The translations under genes were made by a program, and so were the position numbers. From the NCBI RefSeq assembly GCF_023715465.1, contig NZ_JAMBOE010000004.1:62001-126000 (forward strand): 64,000 nt of DNA, written 5' to 3'. The stretch's first letter is position 1. Every line of letters begins with the position of its first letter. The DNA is from Paenibacillus macerans. GTDB lineage: Bacteria; Bacillota; Bacilli; Paenibacillales; Paenibacillaceae. This document shows positions 60,825 to 64,000 of the stretch, one piece after another. The notes beneath the pieces were generated by a model. It saw nothing but the letters and a program-made list of their open reading frames with translations, did not search any database and was not told the DNA's origin.

Positions 60825-61025
60825 ACGCTGCTCTGACGGACACCAGCGACCTTATACGTTCATTTCCCGGGTATTTCCCAGGCTAACGGACACAGGCGGC
60901 CCTATTTCGCTCAAAACCGGTTCATCCAGGCCGATTTGAGCTAAATAAGGTCGTCCGTGTCCGTTACATTTTGCAAACCTCCGTTTTTTCGAAAATAACG
61001 GCTCTGGTGTCCCTTAGCCCCCAGA
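60825..61025. repeat. Intergenic CGGACACCAGCGACC-type repeat modules (copy 2)
   Basis: The gap 60746-61233 has no convincing gene. Modules: GACGGACACCAGCGACCTTA, CTAACGGACACAGGCGGCCC, TATTTCGCTC, AAATAAGGTCGTCCGTGTCC, GTTACATTTTGCAAA and AAAATAACGGCTCTGGTGTC, related to those at 38.6 kb. A minus-strand fragment (about 61.07-61.2 kb) reads FIAWKDKGWLFLENLDGFQV, then WMLQNECNSSRRFGYGRW, perhaps a gene remnant. Confidence 0.5.
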
Positions 61026-61233
61026 TTCCTCATCTCCTTCCCTCTCTTCCGGCGCATCGCCTTCTACCATCTACCATACCCGAATCTGCGGCTACTATTA
61101 CATTCATTTTGGAGCATCCAGACCTGAAATCCGTCGAGATTCTCCAAAAACAGCCAGCCCTTGTCCTTCCATGCGATGAACGACATGCTGCAGCTGTACA
61201 GACGCAAATACTTCAACCGGGGCTCGCGCCGGC

Positions 61234-62484
61234 TTAGCTTTGCGCCGCAGCCTCCGCAGCCTCGGCTGTTTTGGCCGGCCTGCCGTACGCCAGATGGCGG
61301 TTGGCCAGCAGCAGAAACGGCACGCCGCAGGCCGTCGTCAGGGCAAGTATCGCAAAAATGGGCAGCGCCGCTCCGGCTCCCAGCGAATCCAGCAAAAATC
61401 CGCCAAGCAGCGGGGCCAGCGTATTCCCCAGGTTGTTGAACCCGAAGACGCCGAAATAAGTGCCGCGCAGCTCCGGTTTCGCGATCCGGTCGACCAGCAC
61501 ATCGGTCATCGTAAACATCAGCACTTCCCCGATCGTAAAAATCACAACCCCGAGGATAAACGCCCACATCGTATGGAACGCTCCAAACAGAAGCAAACTG
61601 CAGGAAACGAACAAATTGCCGGCGATGATCGGGACGATCGGCGAAAAACGGCTGGCCAACCGGACGAGCGGAAACTGCACGGCCAATACGACGATCGCGT
61701 TCAACGACAGCATGTAGCTGAACCACTTGGCGCCGTTTTCGATATCCGGACTCATCTCCATATACTGGGCCAACGTAGAGTCGAAATGGCCGTAGCCCAG
61801 CACGCAGAAGATCATGCCGATCAGCACGTACACGAAGGTGCGGTCCCGCCCGGTCACTTGCAGGGCTCCTTGCAATGTCAGGCGCTCGCCGGCGCCATGT
61901 TCGGCAGTGCCGACATGTTTATGGGCCATAAACTGGATTAGGAGCACGATACCGTACAGGAAATAGACGAGGCCGGCAAAATAAAAAGCGATCCCCGATT
62001 CCGAAGCGCCAAGCTGCATACCGAGAATCGGCCCGATGACCACGCCCAGATTGATCGCCGCGTAACGCAGGTTAAATACAAGCATCTTGCTCTCCTGCGT
62101 CGTAATGTCGGCCAGCAACGCCCGTGAGGTCGGCTCGAACATCGCCCGGCACAACCCGTTTAGCGCGTTCATGACAAAAAATATCCATACCTTGTCCGCC
62201 AAGGCAAAGCCAACGAACACCAGCGTCCAGCCGAAAATGGATATATACAGCACTCTTTTTCGTCCGATGACGTCCGAGATGTATCCTCCGTAAAAGCTGG
62301 CGAATACGCCGATCAGCGAACTGACGGCCACGACGATTCCGGTTTCCGAGGCGGTCGCTCCCATCGATTTGATCAAATAAATGGACAAAAACGGAATACT
62401 CATAGATGTGGCCATCCGGCCAAAGATCGTTCCTATAATAATAGTCCAGGATAAAGGATGAATGTTTTTGAGATGCGTATTCAT
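61234..62484 (-). CDS. MFS family transporter (MdtH-like)
   Basis: 416 residues, 12 membrane helices. GGYISDVIGRKRVLYISIFG carries the loop 2-3 motif, followed by RAMFEPTSRALLADITTQE, a signature of the MdtH/drug-efflux subgroup. The second half repeats the layout with DVLVDRIAKPELRGTYFGVF. Start follows AAAGGCGAAC. Substrate unknown; the flanking genes give no hint. Confidence 0.9.
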   Translation of the reverse strand: MNTHLKNIHPLSWTIIIGTIFGRMATSMSIPFLSIYLIKSMGATASETGIVVAVSSLIGVFASFYGGYISDVIGRKRVLYISIFGWTLVFVGFALADKVWIFFVMNALNGLCRAMFEPTSRALLADITTQESKMLVFNLRYAAINLGVVIGPILGMQLGASESGIAFYFAGLVYFLYGIVLLIQFMAHKHVGTAEHGAGERLTLQGALQVTGRDRTFVYVLIGMIFCVLGYGHFDSTLAQYMEMSPDIENGAKWFSYMLSLNAIVVLAVQFPLVRLASRFSPIVPIIAGNLFVSCSLLLFGAFHTMWAFILGVVIFTIGEVLMFTMTDVLVDRIAKPELRGTYFGVFGFNNLGNTLAPLLGGFLLDSLGAGAALPIFAILALTTACGVPFLLLANRHLAYGRPAKTAEAAEAAAQS

Positions 62485-62661
62485 GGAGTTCGCCTTTCTT
62501 TGTTCACATTTTGTTAAAAAACTATTTTCCTATTAAACAAGGCTAAAAAATATTTGTCAAGGCAAAAGAAGAGGTTTGTCATTTCCTATCTCTGCCGATT
62601 TGCAGTAAGATTAGTAAACATCCAATTATGACCAACAATGCGTTCAGGGGGCACTGTTCAT

Positions 62662-64000
62662 ATGAAATCCAACAACCAAACCACTTTGCAAAAAAAATTG
62701 CTGCCGCGTCATATCAGTTTTATGGCGATGGGCGGCGTGATCGGCACCGGCATTTTCAAAGGCAGCGCGGAAACGGTAAGCCTGGCCGGTCCCGGGGTGA
62801 TTTTTTCTTACGTTTTCGCCGGCTTGCTGCTGCTTGTCGTGATGGGCGCGATCGCCGAGATGGCCACCGTCTATCCGGGCAAAAATATGAAGGATTTTAT
62901 CCGCCAAGCGTTTGGGGAACGAGTCTCTTTTATCATCGGCTGGCTGTATTGCTTTATGTGGCTGGCCGTCTGCGTCATCGAGGTCATCGCCGCCGGCAGC
63001 TTCCTGCAGTTTTGGCTTCCGGGCGTGCCGCTATGGGTGCTAAGCCTGGCCAGCGCGGCCTTCATCCTCGCCATTAATACGATGAGCGTCGGGGGTTACG
63101 GCGAGTTCGAATTTTGGCTGGCCGGCATCAAAATCGCCATGATCGTGGTGTTCATCGTGCTGGGCGCAGCCATCCTGTTCGGCTGGATTCCCGGGGCCGG
63201 GGCTCCGTTTCCGTACAATTACACTGCTTACGGCGGCTTCTTTCCCCACGGCTGGGCCGCCATTTTCTCGGCCTTGCTGGTCGTCATGTTCTCTTACGGC
63301 GGCTCCGAGCTGATCGGCCTGACTTTATCGGAAGCGCAAGACGCCGAAAAAGTGCTGCCCCGGGTCGTCAAAAGCTTTATTTTGCGTGTCGTCCTGTTTT
63401 ATACGCTGCCGATTCTCATCATCTGCGGGCTGATCCCGTGGAACAGTCTGAACGAACAGACCAGCCCGTTCGTCCAGGTGCTGGCGTCCGCCGGCCTGCA
63501 AGGTTCGGCCCACCTGATGAACTTCATCCTGATTACGGCCGTTCTGTCGGCGGCCAATTCCGGCATCTACGGCGCTACCCGCATGCTCCACTCCATGGCG
63601 GCGGACGGCGAAGCCCCACCTATTCTCGCCCGTATTTCGGCCAAAGGGGTTCCGGTCAATAGCCTGAAGCTCTGCGGCAGCGTGCTGATCCTCGGTTCGC
63701 TGGTCGCCTATTTGAATCAGGCCGGTTTGTTTCGCTTGCTGATGGCGGTGCCGGGTTTCGTCGTGGTGCTCGTTTGGATTGCGATCTGCCTGTCCCAACT
63801 TAAGCTGCGCAAAACTTATCCGCTGGCGCCGGGCTTTAAAGTCTGGGGATATCCGTATATCACGAGTTTAACGGTCGTTTGCTTATCGGTCATCGCCCTG
63901 TTGTTTTTGTTTGACGCGCAAAACCGGATCAGCATCTCGGTATGTCTCTTCGTACTGATCCTGCTGACCGTCTGGTCCATCCTTCGTTTTCGCTCCGGTG
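62662..64000 (+). CDS. Amino acid permease, APC family (C-terminus cut by window edge)
   Basis: 446 codons are present, open to the window end. Membrane protein with about 11-12 helices. The first helix holds the unwound glycine motif GGVIGTGIFKGSAETVSLAG typical of amino acid permeases, followed by EMATVYPGKNMKDFIRQAFG, FSYGGSELIGLTLSEAQDAE (the region near helix 6 that binds the substrate) and AANSGIYGATRMLHSMAADG. It resembles B. subtilis YbxG/YvbW-type permeases. Start ATG follows GGGGGC. No T-box was recognised in the 177 bases upstream. Confidence 0.92.
   Translation, partial: MKSNNQTTLQKKLLPRHISFMAMGGVIGTGIFKGSAETVSLAGPGVIFSYVFAGLLLLVVMGAIAEMATVYPGKNMKDFIRQAFGERVSFIIGWLYCFMWLAVCVIEVIAAGSFLQFWLPGVPLWVLSLASAAFILAINTMSVGGYGEFEFWLAGIKIAMIVVFIVLGAAILFGWIPGAGAPFPYNYTAYGGFFPHGWAAIFSALLVVMFSYGGSELIGLTLSEAQDAEKVLPRVVKSFILRVVLFYTLPILIICGLIPWNSLNEQTSPFVQVLASAGLQGSAHLMNFILITAVLSAANSGIYGATRMLHSMAADGEAPPILARISAKGVPVNSLKLCGSVLILGSLVAYLNQAGLFRLLMAVPGFVVVLVWIAICLSQLKLRKTYPLAPGFKVWGYPYITSLTVVCLSVIALLFLFDAQNRISISVCLFVLILLTVWSILRFRSG

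Noticed and set aside
60971..61237. 88-residue plus-strand frame
   Set aside because: Starts inside the repeat modules, has no ribosome site and overlaps the MFS gene end antisense.
62485..62661. T-box leader before the amino acid permease
   Set aside because: No T-box core sequence or terminator hairpin was found in this stretch.

Overview
The window looks like a chromosomal segment of a spore-forming, Gram-positive Paenibacillus-type Firmicute. The support is a GC content of roughly one half, strong AAGGAGG ribosome sites with many GTG and TTG starts, extracellular proteins made as lipoproteins, a CmpA-type sporulation protein, a ydcC-alr-ndoAI-ndoA order as in Bacillus subtilis, YesM/YesN two-component signalling, and many sugar ABC importers. 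The species is an inference; no 16S gene is present.

Layout. 1-6.1 kb: a truncated membrane protein with a glutamine-amidotransferase-like fold, then purU, nfo, a DUF2621 membrane protein and a TIGR01777 epimerase. 6.4-8.5 kb: two FecCD iron-siderophore permeases behind a clear Fur box. 8.6-19.3 kb: a complete monoderm Tad (Flp) pilus operon read on the minus strand (TadZ, CpaF, TadB, TadC, Flp pilin, TadE, DUF5702 protein, TadE, prepilin peptidase, FHA protein). It has a promoter and an intrinsic-terminator-like hairpin in its 5' leader. 19.3-24.6 kb: a small zinc-ribbon protein, a LolCDE/MacB-like ABC exporter with a His-rich loop and a DUF3299-like lipoprotein, and an alkaline phosphatase with an extra C-terminal domain. 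24.7-34.2 kb: an arabino-oligosaccharide locus (GH43, GH127, ABC importer, YesM/YesN pair). 34.4-36 kb: an ECF sigma factor and its anti-sigma factor. 36-39.2 kb: five tRNA genes on the minus strand (Leu twice, Glu, Ser, Asn), an XRE regulator and a Cof-type HAD phosphatase. 39.3-43.2 kb: an MFS transporter with an ArsR-like regulator, SprT, small proteins and CmpA. 43.5-50.4 kb: a second carbohydrate importer with a large hydrolase-like protein and a LacI regulator with two operators. 50.6-54.1 kb: a Crp/Fnr regulator and Tex. 54.5-58.6 kb: a DUF4190 protein, the NdoA/NdoAI toxin-antitoxin pair, alanine racemase and YdcC-like lipoprotein. 58.8-64 kb: an ABC transporter remnant, a TetR regulator, small membrane proteins, an MFS transporter and the start of an amino acid permease.

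How genes work together. The two sugar loci each pair an extracellular binding lipoprotein and two MalF/MalG-type permeases with cytoplasmic hydrolases and a dedicated regulator. Neither encodes its ATPase, so a shared MsmX-type ATPase elsewhere is expected. The FecCD pair likewise lacks a binding protein and an ATPase. The Tad operon holds everything expected for a Gram-positive pilus.

Non-coding structure is the most unusual part. At least four families of intergenic repeats occur: palindromic ATTGGAAAATATCCAAT clusters (43.27 and 51.40 kb), a 166-202 bp element with terminal inverted repeats (41.46 and 42.76 kb), AAATAGCGG-type modules (6.1, 37.9 and 54.2 kb) and CGGACACCAGCGACC-type modules (38.6 and 60.8 kb). 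I see no CRISPR array, prophage, insertion sequence or rRNA.
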